64,000 bases of DNA from Lumbricus rubellus (lineage: Eukaryota > Annelida > Clitellata > Crassiclitellata > Lumbricidae). The DNA is taken from positions 23,056,331 through 23,120,330 of the forward strand of contig OX243821.1 of the NCBI GenBank assembly GCA_945859605.1. The letters are read 5' to 3'. Below, piece after piece: positions 32,111 to 43,869 of this stretch. The notes below the pieces were generated by a model, which was not told the DNA's origin, searched no databases, and worked only from the letters and a program-made list of their open reading frames with translations. Numbering within the stretch: position 1 is the stretch's first letter; each line of letters opens with the position of its first letter. The position numbers and the translations under genes are program-made.

Positions 32111-34125
32111 CTAAAGAGCAACAAGCATTTTATACCCGGAACACCGCTACCAATTTTTTTTAACATTCCTTTTATATTGGCGATTCTCTAGCGCACTTGC
32201 ACAGACATAGAAACAAAATTAAAATGTACATAGAGAAAGACAATCATACATACAGAGAGGTAGAAAGATATACAGACATGGATGCAGAAAAACATAGAGG
32301 CAGGCACTCGGGTGGCGAGCCGGCGATCAGACAAACTGACGGACGGGCGGACAGAGACACACAGAGACATAGAGTCAAATCCAGTCTGGAAAAGAGACAT
32401 CTTCCGGTGATCAATCATGAAAGCAGAATCGCAGCAAGTTCCGTCTCTGGGTTAATAGTCTAGGCTTGGAATTTCAAAAGGGCTCTAGAAATCACTGTTA
32501 GAAGCAAATCATGTAACAATTTGCTAACCGGTGTTTCTAGACTAATTTGACCCTCCTGAAAACGAAAATCGCGGTTAGCAAGCTGGATTTTTGGCCGTTC
32601 GATGGGAAAACAAGATGGCGGACAAAATGGCTGCCAATTGCTTCAAATGACTAGAAGTAAAGTATTGTATGTGATAGGAACACGGTTTTAGACTCTAAAT
32701 TAAGACTATGAGGTTCAAGGAATGCAATGGAATCAAAGACATATATGTAGCACTGCACGAAAACCAAAATGGCGGACAAAATGGCGGCCAGAATCTTAAA
32801 ATGGCTATAAATGAAGCTATGAATGCAATAGAAGTATGATTTCAGAGTCTAAATCAACATTTTCAAGGTCAAGGAATGCGATGGAAGCAAGATCACACAT
32901 CTAGCACTGCACTAAAAACCAAAATGGCGGACAAAATGGCTGCCAGAGTCTTAAAATGACTATAGGACGGGTGAAGTCATGTATGCAATGGAATCATAAT
33001 TTTAGGGTGTAAGTCAACATTTTCGAGGTCAAGGAATATGATGGAACCAATATTACATATGTAGCACTGCACAAAAACCAAAATGGCGGACAAAATGGCG
33101 CTCAGAATTTTAAATGGCTACAAATGGAGTTATGTATGCAGTAGAAATATGATTTCAGAGTATAAATCAACATTTTCGAGGTCAAGGAATGCGATGGAAG
33201 CAAGGTCACATATGTAGCACCACACTAACAACCAAAATGGCGGACAAATTGACCGGCCATAATCTTAAAATGGCTATATGGGTGAAGTCATGTATTCAAT
33301 GGAATCATGATTTTAGGATCTAAGTCAACATTTTCGAGGTAAAAGAATGCGACGGAATCAATGTCACATAATGTATTAGTAGCAATGCAAGTAAACCAAA
33401 GTGGTGAACAAAATGGCGGCCAGATCCTTGAATTGGCTATTATTGAAATTCTGTATATCTATTAGAAATATGAATCCGGAATGTAATTGAAAATGTTCCG
33501 TTCAAGGAATTTGATTTAATTAAAGGCACGTAGGCCTAGTAGAATTTATTATTTTGTGACACTGCCACAAAATCAATAACCAAAATAGTGGACGAAATTT
33601 TGACTGGCTATAGATGTTGTATTGAATGTATCTGATAGAGTTATGATTTTATATTGAATTGGTGTTTTCTTGGTCGAATAATCCCAAGAAAGTTACATTC
33701 TATCTTGTATATACAATTATACATACCATTGAGCTTAATGTAGTGAAATTGTCTAGCGGAAATATTTTAGTAGCTTATGATTGCACTGCACATCAACTAT
33801 TGCTGGCGCAATATTCATGCTTAAATTTTCATTACTTGTCCTATCAATTGTTACAATGTTTCCTGGCTTGACTGTGCTAAACATGCAGGGTAGAGTTAAT
33901 TCAGGCATGGTTGCTGTTCATGCAATTGTACGTAAGTGTACTTTCAAGATCACACTTCGATAGCAACAGGGCTCAATGCTACGCTTGTAAACTTCGCATG
34001 ATTTGCAGTTGACAAACTCTATAATTTTATGGCTGTGAGTCTGTGATGCAGGACCAATGCCAGGCCACACTGGTAAAGACTAGGCCTACTTTCTTCTTCT
34101 ACAGCACACCCATGAATGGACCGGA

Positions 34126-34320
34126 ATGAAGCTAGATCAGCTTCGCTCTCAGGCATACCAAGAACATTCAGCCAATTTTCCGACAAAGGAGTACCGCTAT
34201 TTCAAGACTCTACACAGTGACGATTCTGACGAAGTTGTACATACTCGACCATTCCTGAATGGTTCCACTTTTTATAAGCAATGTCCAAGTTCAGAACCTA
34301 TCCAAGACAACAATTATTGA
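34126..34320 (+). other. Open frame in the FB2 core, unidentified
   Basis: A 64-codon frame contains LRSQAYQEHSANFPTKEYRY and a Ser/Asp-rich middle. It is protein-like in composition, but I recognise no family. It lies just upstream of the LINE fragment and could be an earlier part of it or an element gene relic. Confidence 0.25.
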
Positions 34321-34382
34321 CACTCTTGTAGCCAATCGAAAGTACCTTTACATGGGCAGCCATTGTATTTGCCAGGTCACAC

Positions 34383-34860
34383 ATGTCTTCGCCTTTGGAG
34401 GGTCCTTATTGCTTGTATAAGCTTAGTGGGCCTACCATTGTTTGTCCATCAATAATTTATCTGGAACGGATCATAAGAATGGCGACACGATTTATTGGGC
34501 ATATCGCAAAATTTGGTCATGTCTCATATTATATGCAGATGTCTTGCATTGACTCCGTTTCCCGAGGCATGTTGCCTACAGGGTCTGTGTCTTTGGTTAG
34601 GCGGTGCTTTTATGGGCTAGCCCCACTATATCTGCAAGAACTCTATTTTCCAACACGGGTGTCCAGCGTTAATCCACTCTTCGGCTGGCGGATCAAGCTG
34701 AGCTTCTGCTATTCGACAGCAGCATTCATTCTCTGTGGCTGGTTCCACATTCCACAACCTGAAATATCCACCCATTTCACAGCACTTATTGTCCATGGGT
34801 CACTCCACTCCGTTCCTTGAGAATCTAAAAACTGTCCTATTCGTGGTTAGGTCGGAAGTG
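34383..34860 (+). pseudogene. LINE reverse transcriptase, C-terminal fragment
   Basis: The frame has RMATRFIGHIAKFGHVSYY, then YGLAPLYLQELYFPTR. These fit the region after the RT domain in CR1/L2-like elements, where R-AARxV...KFDHIxP and (H/Y)GLAPxYLxDL are conserved. Past about 34680 the match moves to another frame (LRS/SADQAELLLF-like, then FLENLKTVLF, equivalent to F-x-LKT-LF). The catalytic part of the RT is absent. This is a dead fragment caught inside FB2. Confidence 0.6.
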
Positions 34861-36274
34861 ATACCGAGTAGCCTACCTTGAAGAAGCCCTAAATACACAT
34901 ATGCTACGCCTCTGTAAAAGAGTTACTGACTGGACAAATTACTTTACAGAAAGTATCAAATGCACTGGTTTTGAGAGAAGCTCATGGCACGATATTGATG
35001 CCAGATCCATGGGATAATCAGCTTGATACGCTGTGATAAGGTGCTGCATGATAACTTTGTCGGTGTTCTTTTGAAGAACGCTCCATGGTTTAAGACTTAG
35101 TGACGGAATTGTGATAATTTGAATGATCATAATTATGTGGCCATATAAGGGAGCATTGTAGATAAATTTCACAGCACAGGCCCCAGATGCCATCTGGCAA
35201 AGACCCGGTAAACTGGAATCAAATTCCGATTGCATACGTGACTTCAATCGAGGCCATTTTAGGACTCTGGTCGCCATTTTGTCCGCCATTTTGCTTTTCG
35301 TACAGTGATACATATGTAACATTGGTTCCATCATATTCCGTGACCTCGAAAATGTTGACTTAGACCCTAAAATTATGATTCCATTGCATACATGACTTCA
35401 CCCGTCCTATAGTCATTTTAAGACTCTGGCAGCCATTTTGTCCGCCATTTTGGTTTTTAGTGCAGTGCTAGATGTGTGATCTTGCTTCCATCGCATTCCT
35501 TGACCTTGAAAATGTTGATTTAGACTCTGAAATCATACTTCTATTGCATTCATAGCTTCATTTATAGCCATTTTAAGATTCTGGCCGCCATTTTGTCCGC
35601 CATTTTGGTTTTCGTGCAGTGCTACATATATGTCTTTGATTCCATTGCATTCCTTGAACCTCATAGTCTTAATTTAGAGTCTAAAACCGTGTTCCTATCA
35701 CACGCAATACTTTACTTCTAGTCATTTGAAGCAATTGGCAGCCATTTTGTCCGCCATCTTGTTTTCCCATTGAACGGCCAAAAATCCAGCTTGCTAACCG
35801 CGATTTTCGTTTTCAGGAGGGTCAAATTAGTCTAGAAACACCGGTTAGCAAATTGTTACATGATTTGCTTCTAAGAGTGAAATTTTCAGATCCCAAGCCT
35901 AGACTATAAAGTTTGACCACAAGGGATCCATTATTATATCCACGATCAGGAAAAGGAAAAGGAGTAGGTAGGTAGGAGAGGGGAGGACACGAGGAGGATG
36001 AGTAGTAGTTGACAGTTCGTTTGCAGAGAGTGCCACCGTGAGTGACCCCGGAGGTCAGGGCGCATGACAGCATCTGTCATGGAGTCATGGTCCACAATAA
36101 GCCTAAGATAATATAGAAAATTTAGATCATCCTTACAACAGTACTGTATATAAGATGGAATATATATTATATATAATATTCGTGAATTCGTGAGAAGGGG
36201 TATAATTATGAACTGAAGTTCACATCTAAATCTTTTCCTCCATCCGACGTCTTCCAATTCAGAACCGTCATCTC

Positions 36275-37537
36275 CGTCCATCCTCCTCCATTTCCTCCTC
36301 CTCGTCCTTCTCCTGCTGCTGCTCCTCCTCCTCGTTCCCCCTCCTCCTTCTCCTTATCCTCCTCCTTCTCCTCCTCCTCCTCCTACTTCTCTTCCTCCTC
36401 CTCCATTTCCTCCTCCTCCTTCTCCTCCTCCTCCTCCTTCTCTTCCTCCTCCTACTCCATTTCCTCCTCCTCGTCCTTCTCCTGCTGCTGCTCCTCCTCC
36501 TCTTCCTCCTACTCCTCCATTTCTTCCTCCTCCTTCTCCTCCTCCTCCTCCTCTTCCTCCTCCTACTCCTACTCCATTTCCTCCTCCTCGTCCTTCTCCT
36601 GCTGCTGCTCCTCCTCCTCGTTCCCCCTCCTCCTTCTCCTTATCCTCCTCCTTCTCCTCCTCCTCCTCCTACTTCTCTTCCTCCTCCTCCATTTCCTCCT
36701 CCTCCTTCTCCTCCTCCTCCTCCTCTTCCTCCTCCTACTCCTACTCCATTTCCTCATCCTCGTCCTTCTCCTGCTGCTGCTCCTCCTCCTCGTTCCCCCT
36801 CCTCCTTCTCCTTATCCTCCTCCTTCTCCTCCTCCTCCTCCTACTTCTCTTCCTCCTCCTCCATTTCCTCCTCCTCCTTCTCCTCCTCCTCCTTCTCTTC
36901 CTCTTCCTACTCCATTTCCTCCTCCTCGTCCTTCTCCTGCTGCTGCTCCTCCTCCTCTTCCTCCTACTCCTCCATTTCTTCCTCCTCCTTCTCCTCCTCC
37001 TCCTCCTACTCCTACTCCATTTCCTCATCCTCGTCCTTCTCCTGCTGCTGCTCCTCCTCCTCGTTCCCCCTCCTCCTTCTCCTTATCCTCCTCCTTCTCC
37101 TCCTCCTCCTCCTACTTCTCTTCCTCCTCCTCCATTTCCTCCTCCTCCTTCTCCTCCTCCTCCTCCTTCTCTTCCTCCTCCTACTCCATTTCCTCCTCCT
37201 CGTCCTTCTCCTGCTGCTGCTCCTCCTCCTCTTCCTCCTTCTCCTCCATTTCTTCCTCCTCCTTCTCCTCCTCCTCCTCCTCTTCCTCCTCCTACTCCTA
37301 CTCCATTTCCTCATCCTCGTCCTTCTCCTGCTGCTCCTCCTCCTCCTCCTCCTCGTTCCCCCCTCCTCCTTCTCCTTATCCTCCTCCTTCTCTACCTCCT
37401 CCTCCTCTTCCTACTCTTCCTCCTCCTCCTCTTCCTCCTTCTCCTCCTCCTCCTCCTCCTCCTCCTCCTCCTCCTCCTCCTCCTCCTCCCCCTCCTCCTC
37501 CTCCTCATCCTCCTCCTCCTCCTCCTCCTCCTCCTCC
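36275..37537 (+). repeat. 1.26-kb CTC/TCC array with higher-order units
   Basis: It is almost pure pyrimidine on the plus strand. Marker words (GTTCCCCCTCCTCC, GTCCTTCTCCTGCTG, CTCCATTTCCTCC) recur in blocks. The GTTCCCCC mark is near 36334, 36620, 36792, 37063 and 37355, giving spacings of about 172 and 270-290 bp. The Arg/Lys/Glu-rich minus-strand frames are by-products. Confidence 0.95.
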
Positions 37538-37559
37538 ATCTTGGTCTTCACCATGCACC

Positions 37560-37700
37560 GACCGAGTAGTCCCGAAGTCGGCTCGGAGCGCGACCGGCGT
37601 CACCCCGTGGCGCGACCCATGCAGCAGCAGCGACTATGCGGCGGGCGCCTCAGAGGCGAGCGTCGCACGGGCGGAGTATGGAACGCCGTCGGTCGGATGA
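37560..37700. other. CpG-rich block within duplication G
   Basis: CGGCTCGGAGCGCGACCGGC to GCGTCGCACGGGCGGAGTAT is dense in CpG compared with its surroundings. It is conserved at 50126-50245. It could be an old promoter or CpG island. No start site or exon is evident. Confidence 0.45.
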
Positions 37701-38077
37701 TAATGATGGATACCTTTATTAAATTAAACTCGTCTATATAAATACAAGCAACAAAAGCCGAGAAGATAAATTAATAATGACGTTAGCGTTGTATTACAGC
37801 CGTATTCGGTCGGACGAGGAATGATGGATGGAGCGACGGCTGGATGGGACGATCGGCTTAAATAATGAGCGTCAATGCAGGGAGGGTGGGGAGTGGGTGG
37901 GGTGGGTGGAAGGGAGGTTGTAGGGGGTTAGGGATGGTTGATGAAGTAGCTGGAAAGGTGACCCTTTTGGGCGGGGTGGGTTGAGTTGTGATGGGGTGGA
38001 ATGACGGTGTCGTTTTGGATTATGTAGAGTTCCACTGTTTAACGACGTCTTGTGTCTGAAATGGCCGCTAACGTCAT

Positions 38078-38930
38078 TTAACCCTTATAGGGTAACCGGG
38101 GGGTAAAAAATAACCCCCAGTCTACTTTTTTTCGTTTATTTTTTTTGAATAAAAGAAAATAGACTTTTGCTTTTGTCACTTTTTCTAAATAGGCCCCCTA
38201 TGTTTTTTCTTCACAATGTCGTTTTCAGCTGTGCCACATTGCGCTGCCACCTAGCGGCAGACTAGTGTGAAAAGTAAGGTTTCACATTCCAGTACTGGAT
38301 AAATCATTTCTACACTATGTAGACGTAAGCATAGTAGTTGATAGAACTGAATTGTTGGAGATATGTGGTTCTTGTATTCTTGCATATGAATTAGCCATTC
38401 TTTGCTGTATGAATTCTATTTCAGGTTGCATTATATTAGTTGAGTTTACTTACTTTTGCATAAAGCTATCGAAAGAAATAGGTGATTACAACACCACAAA
38501 AGGCGCCGTGGACTCGTTCGACCAGGAAACAAAGGGATACACTTGAAGTTACAGGACCAGAAGATGGCCTCTTCTATTTCTTGGTTGATGCAGCAGCGCT
38601 CAACGCATATATCATAATTATAGAAGTTGCAGAATCCAACATGGCGAGATCACGCACATTCAGTAGGCCTACTTTTGGACACGCGCCGTGTGTTCCTGCT
38701 AGATTTGGTCATGAGCTATAATCAGACCGCTTATAATCACGAGTTATCATTTTAATTCAAGATTTTTTGCTCATTACGTTTAACAATGGCCTTGTCTATC
38801 AGATAAATTAAACAGAACCGAAATTGGTTAAACATTTCCGTAGATTTGACGAAAATAAAATGGGGGTAATTTTTTACCCCCCCGGTTACCAACAACTATA
38901 ACCGAAAAGGGGTTACCCTATAAGGGTTAA
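38078..38930. mobile_element. piggyBac-type element, TTAA-flanked, deleted
   Basis: The ends TTAACCCTTATAGGGTAACC (38078) and its complement (to 38930) give TTAA on both sides. Subterminal G-run/C-run palindromes sit inside each end (about 38097-38119; about 38866-38884). piggyBac elements use TTAA targets and CCCT-type tips. A transposase relic inside (38455-38645) supports the assignment. Copy B of duplication G lacks this insertion. Confidence 0.85.
38455..38645 (+). pseudogene. piggyBac transposase relic (DDE domain, C-terminal part)
   Basis: One frame reads DYNTTKGAVDSFDQ, the signature around the last catalytic Asp of piggyBac transposases (YN-TKGGVD-DQ). A few codons on, after a frame change, the next frame reads DGLFYFLVDAAALNAYII. 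This fits the downstream W-P..F-LLD-AALNA helix. The first two thirds of the protein and the C-terminal zinc region are missing. It is inactive. Confidence 0.75.
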
Positions 38931-40229
38931 TCCTCGCCTTCAGACTGGCATTTTCGCTTGATAGGCTATTGGAATTAAATTTAAACTTTTTTGGCGGGGC
39001 TAAGGTCTGTATAAAGTTTCATTATGTGGCGTGACCAGTTTTCTGTGCGGATGTTATTGGAATTAAGTTTAAACAAATGTTGAGGCGGGGGGTAAGGTCT
39101 GTTTAGGTTACATAGTAAGAAAGTTTTGGGAGGACGTGGTTATAAGACCAGAAACTCTTAACACGGTTGGGTTCTACGGGTATGAGTGCGGTCTCCATTG
39201 TTCAGTTTTCTGTGTGGATGGCAGTGTCATTTACCATCTTTACACCAGTGCAGAATACTAAATTGGTGACATATAAATTACCATAAATTACCACAATTTG
39301 GTTTCTACAATGTTAACATCCATCTGCTATAAACAAGACGTCCATGATCGGTTTCTTGATCGCTTCAGTGCAACGGAAGATGGAAATATCAACTGACACT
39401 ACCTGTCGACAATGTCTTCTTGCTTGAGCTAGAGGATAAATCGCACTGGATGTGATATGTACCGTCGCTAAAGGACCTAAATAATAAAAGATCTTATGCT
39501 GCAATGCGTCTGGATTATTTAAGATGGTGTAAGACGAGGATAGGCATGGAAAGTTGTAAGAGAACGAAAGGAGAATGGATAGAAGGTTGAGAAATTATAA
39601 GGACAAGAGGGAAGAGGAGAATAAGAGAATAGAATGCAGGTAGTACAAGTATTCTATTGTATTTGCTATGAAGCACCTGTTGAATGGTGAATCGTTCAGG
39701 GCACATTTTGTATAATAATTATTGCAGTGTACCAAATGTCAAAGGCAATCAACTCGTAACTTCGTTAATCGTTAAACACCTTTAACAGTTTGTAGCGCAC
39801 CCTATTTAAATACCCTTCAGCATAATTCAGTAACTCAGTCATTATTTTGACTCTTGGTAGGCAAACGCTGTTTACACACAATATTGAATAATAAATTTAA
39901 AATTTAAGTCCAACACTGTTTGCACTCAGTCAGTGCCAGTCCCAAGATTGGATGAAGGAGGAGGGCGAGGCAAATGATCATTTTAACTACACTTGTCGTT
40001 CAACTGAAACTACTACTGTACTACTTTACGGTCATTCACGGTGTTGAACCATTGTGTGTGAGAGACATTCTAATGGTAACTTCTAATTGGTAATAAAAAA
40101 CGGGCGCTATATAAATATTCGCAATGAATACACAGTAGCAGTGGAGGGGTCGAACTCAAGATATAATGTAGTAGTAGTTGATGTTGCAGTTTAACGTCAC
40201 TGTGTGATAACAAAGAAAAAAAGCGCTGG

Positions 40230-41010
40230 CCACTGTATGCATGAGTAGCAACTTTTATTTATATAGCCCTGGTTATAAACGTTTCACAGGTGTTTAAGGC
40301 GATATATTTTGCTATTTGGAAACTGTACTCCACAATAGAAAATTGACAGCTTGGCCTGATTTCTTACGTCAACTTACTACTTGCCAACCCACTCTAACAA
40401 GCTGTATTGATATGACGGACTCACTAATCTACATTTACTAAGCCAAGAGACATACCTCCTTTAGTGACTTACTTATGTTTCAATTGCATTTAATTCAATG
40501 CCATGTGGTATAAATGCCTGTACATAAATCGAGTGACTATAAAAACGTACTAAAAACACAAAATAACTATTACTGCGGTACCATTTTTCGGTCATGGTGC
40601 AGAGCCATTGTGATTGAGAGGCATTCGTTATAAACCATGACGAATACACAATTATAGCAGTGGACGGGTCGAGCTCAACAAGATCTGTGTGCATGGTAGT
40701 GATACATTGTTGCCGTTTTAATTATCGTCATTGTGTGATAGCAATGAAAATGTACACTGTAAAAGTGAGTTGGAATTTCTGTTTATATATATTGGTGTAT
40801 AAGCGTTTAACAGGTGTTCAAGGCGCTTGGTCTACGGAGCCGCGAAGGTGACATACATAGTATTATTGTACGCGACTAACTGTAGTGGACGCTCTCCTTA
40901 GACACCTTTAACACCATCTAAACCCTGCTTATAAAATCGTGTAGCGGGTAAATAATTTAACTTTGACACCTCTTGACAGGCTTCCACAAGATAGGCAAAA
41001 TACGCAGTAA
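40230..41010 (+). repeat. Repeat H, copy 1 (matches 51550-52110 and 52960-53530)
   Basis: It starts at a module (TATATA at 40260, AGGTGT at 40288) followed by AAATTGACAGCTTGGCCTGA and ACTCTAACAAGCTGTATTGA. It ends with GGACGCTCTCCTTAGACACC, an inverted module and AGCGGGTAAATAATTTAACT. Both edges of the repeat are thus modules in opposite orientation. A second forward module is near 40778. No coding. Confidence 0.75.
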
Positions 41011-41354
41011 CATGCAATATTAATGAAATGTGAATAACTAATTACTTGAGAAAATGTACCTTATTTACAACTTCCAAATTACTTCGATGCAGATCAGTAA
41101 AATACAAATTGCATTATTTCAATCAAAACAAATTATTAACCTCGAAGCCATTTCTCCATGTAACTTCAGCGCCGATTTAGTAGTTACAGATGAAAAAATT
41201 GATAACGAACCACGAAGTGGGATGACGGATGAAAATCTTCATACCCAAACAAGAAGCGGGATCATTTTTCTGATATTTTTAGTGCAATAAATGCGATGAT
41301 TGATGCAAATTACAGTTTGCAGAGGGTAATGTTTAGGAAGGGGTAATTCGAAAC

Positions 41355-41440
41355 CTTTACACCGGCGGGGAATCAAACCTCTGACCTCTTGGTCGACAGT
41401 CTAGCGCGCTACCCACTGTACTATCGAGCACACCAAGATT
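41355..41440 (-). repeat. tRNA-like SINE head (Asp-like) or tRNA relic
   Basis: On the minus strand GATAGTACAGTGGGTAGCGC is an A-box arm and AGAGGTCAGAGGTTTGATTC is a T-arm/B-box. A GTC anticodon-like loop (CTGTCGA) sits between them. The anticodon stem is imperfect and the acceptor arms do not pair well, so a working tRNA-Asp is unlikely. It is probably the head of another SINE family. Confidence 0.55.
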
Positions 41441-41934
41441 ATTAGGTAACTTTCAATAATTATAGCATTCAAAGTAATCTGTTTCGCGGAATTTAATTGA
41501 AATTACAGATTACACGAACAAAATTAATTTTATTACAAATTGCAACTTATTTTGCTTTTGCCAGGAGCACCTCTGATTAGTTTACCTGAATGACATACTA
41601 TTATTTTTATAATAGCATCCACCTACCTAATTATGCGACACGGCCAATCCAATAACTTATATTGCACAACTTTAAACATTTTAAGGGTGTCTAAAGAGTG
41701 CAGCTGAACAAGTCGGTTTCCTCGATATATTCAAGAATTCATCAAACTGAAATAATAACTAATAATTTTCGTTTACTGTTGACAGACCACAACTGGTTGC
41801 AATATGCAGTCAAGCATCCTAATTACTAGCATAACAGACAGCCTGCAATACAACGGTGCTAATAGCTGCCTTCAGCGAACGTCTATTCCTATACGGTTGC
41901 TATGGGAATCAAACTCGCGTTTGCTGATACCCAA

Positions 41935-43340
41935 TTCGATACAATACAATGCAATACATCACCCAGTGAAATATGATACAATACAACGCAATACAATGAA
42001 TTGCAAAGCGACGCAACGAATGCAATTAAATGCAATACAATACGGTTAAACATAATCAAAATTAAGTAGGATACACAATGCATAAAATATAATAAGCTAC
42101 AAAATGTGATTAATTGCAAACCTATACATTAAAATGTATTTTGGTATTTTTTTAGCGTTGAGGATTTTGTGTGTGAAGAACTTCGATCATGATCCCTGTA
42201 CATGAATTATTGTTTATCAGAGCGTCTGCATTCTATTATTTTATGCTTATATAGTCTTTGTTTGTTACGTTTAAAAAGGTGTCTCTAGGTGAAGCCGTTA
42301 TCCAAGATCCATACACAGTAATCGTGACGGTGCAGTGCATAACAGAATTAACCTTTTCGTTACTGCCCACCCTGGGAACCGCAGTACTGCCACCATAGGT
42401 ATGTATTTATATTAATTATTATTATTATTATCATTATATCATTAATATTTTTTTATTTTTAAAGTTTTATCAGAATTATTATATTATTTTATATATACAT
42501 ATATTGTATATATGTATATTATATATTATATATATTATGTATTATGTATATATTATGTATTATTATTCATAATGTATTTATTTATATGCATTTATATTAA
42601 TTATTATTATTAATATATTATTAATATTTTTATATTTTTTATCTGATTATATTATTATATATATTTTATATATTAGCCTATATATTATATATATTATGTA
42701 TTATGTATTATTATTATTTATATGTATTTATATGTAGGCTATATCATGGTGCAAGAACACCATGGCTATATATGCCACCACAGAGATGTATTTTTGACCA
42801 TAGATTTGTATTTTTTTTATCATAGATATGTATTTCTGTATGAAAGTGCACTTGTTGACAACCAACGACATCTCTACACACTGCTATGGGGTTTCCCGCA
42901 GTACTGGAAGACAACATATATAGCTCTTTCAATCCCGGCGCTGCGCCGGGTTACGTACGGCGGCATGTTTTCATATCCCGGCGCCGCGCCGGGTCACGTA
43001 GCGAAAAGGTTAATGACTAACGCACAGATTTTCATCGTGCAAAGAAGTGGAAAATCCAGGACGAAGTCTGTGATCAAACGATATACAAGCAGGTTATGGC
43101 GAGTACAGTACAGAAGAGAAATGATCGTGGCATATTTAGCGAAAGAATAGGAAAGCATGTTGTTGTGCGAAAGAGACGTACTGTACAGTAGGCCTATCAT
43201 GCTTAAAGCCAGGCGAGGAAAAGGAAAGCAGTTTATTGGCTCACATGCAGCTATAAGATCATTGGGTTGTTACTATTATAAGGGTGTGTCATTGGGAAGA
43301 CTTAAATTGACAGTCTACTGGCGGTGGTAGATGCAGTTTA
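41935..43340 (+). repeat. Repeat D, right part, split by a TTAA element
   Basis: It has pentamers (about 41935-42050), GTGTGTGAAGAACTTCGATC, a module (near 42249) and AGCCGTTATCCAAGATCCAT, as in the copies at 7.4-8.2 and 21.6-22.5 kb. The TTAA element at 42348-43013 interrupts it between ...CATAACAGAA and TGACTAACGCAC, which are adjacent in the other copies. Confidence 0.8.
42348..43013. mobile_element. TTAA-flanked MITE with two GC hairpins
   Basis: The ends TTAACCTTTTCGTTAC and the complement of TTAACCTTTTCGCTACGTGA carry TTAA duplications (42348-42351, 43010-43013). Near the right end are two short perfect hairpins: CCCGGCGCTGCGCCGGG (42934-42950) and CCCGGCGCCGCGCCGGG (42977-42993). The interior from 42400 to 42725 is TATTATATATTATG-type AT sequence. 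It has no transposase. TTAA and the CCT tips suggest the piggyBac superfamily. The open frame crossing its right end is not a gene. Confidence 0.82.
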
Positions 43341-43445
43341 ACGTCACTGTGTCTTAACAAATACCATTAGTGACGCCCTCCTCCTTTATCCAGGCTTGAG
43401 ACTGGCACTGGCATAGTGGGATCAGCGACGGAGCTTTTGACACTA
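43325..43445 (+). repeat. LINE/SINE 3' domain (GTTTAACGTCACTGTGT type)
   Basis: GCAGTTTAACGTCACTGTGT, GACGCCCTCCTCCTTTATCC, AGGCTTGAGACTGGCACTGG and GGGATCAGCGACGGAG occur in the same order as at 22487-22605. Confidence 0.7.
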
Positions 43446-43494
43446 CTATATTTTAAGCGACATTATATATGATGGTGTTAGTGGTGGTGGTGGT

Positions 43495-43860
43495 CGTCGT
43501 TGCAGCCGGATGGTTGAAGATTCGAATCCACCTCAACTCGCCGCGTAGGGACCTTGGGAAAGTCCTTCACTCGCAATTGCTTGGCACTTCGGCGTGAAAC
43601 TCCGATGCAGTGTCCGCGCTGTAGTTGGGAGCGCTTCTGAGTAGATACATGGAAGGGCGCTATAACAAGTGCACATACACATAAAATATCTGTTTCAGTG
43701 CCTTTTCAAGATGTCTTTTCATAGGCGCTCCCGACTACAGCGCCGACATCGACTTGTAGTTTCACGCCGAAGCGCACGAGTATAACTGCGAGTGAAGGAC
43801 TTGCTTAGCCACCGAACCCAGAACTAGCATCGCGCCCCACTGTAAGTGTGTCATACATGT
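43495..43860 (+). repeat. SINE family B, forward copy with inverted partner
   Basis: The forward copy (43495-43690) has the B box AGATTCGAATCC and the tail GGGCGCTATAACAAGTGCAC. The inverted partner (43722-43860) runs back to a head-like CCACTGTAAGTGTG. It is the same head-to-head arrangement as at 23.2-23.5 kb. Confidence 0.75.
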
Positions 43861-43869
43861 ACGTTCGTT

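Larger units (their letters stand above)
32455..35907. mobile_element. FB2 foldback element with YY1-site-bearing arms
   Basis: The arms are inverted repeats of about 690 bp: left 32455 to about 33140, right about 35215 to 35907. Both start ATAGTCTAGGCTTGG on their outer side and are nearly identical near the ends (ACCGGTGTTTCTAGACTAAT). Each arm is a run of ~157-bp units containing CAAAATGGCGGACAAAATGG. Unit marks in the left arm are near 32614, 32769, 32924, 33083 and 33237, with decayed ones near 33399 and 33585. The right arm has them near 35281, 35440, 35595 and 35750. The core carries a LINE fragment. No transposase and no clear target duplication were found. A further piece of the array lies at 61255-61560. 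Confidence 0.88.
35930..39720 (+). repeat. Segmental duplication G, copy A (matches 49455-51300)
   Basis: The two copies share these blocks in order: CATGACAGCATCTGTCA, CGTGAATTCGTGAG, a CTC/TCC array, the CpG-rich block GACCGGCGTCACCCCGTGGC, GTCGGTCGGATGATAATGAT, GGATGGAGCGACGGCTGGAT, and CAAGACGTCCATGATCGGTT. Copy A has a far longer pyrimidine array and an inserted TTAA element (38078-38930). Frames in the GC-rich part are not kept between copies. Confidence 0.88.

Noticed and set aside
36569..37314. Arg/Lys/Glu-rich open frames of 62-100 codons on the minus strand
   Set aside because: They are translations of the CTC/TCC array. Stops are rare simply because the strand is GAG/GGA.
41355..41440. 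A working tRNA-Asp gene on the minus strand
   Set aside because: The A and B boxes are present, but the acceptor and anticodon stems pair poorly. The same kind of head occurs in SINEs here.
42722..43150. 142-codon plus-strand frame
   Set aside because: It starts inside a TTAA element and runs across its right end and GC hairpins into repeat D. No domain is recognisable.
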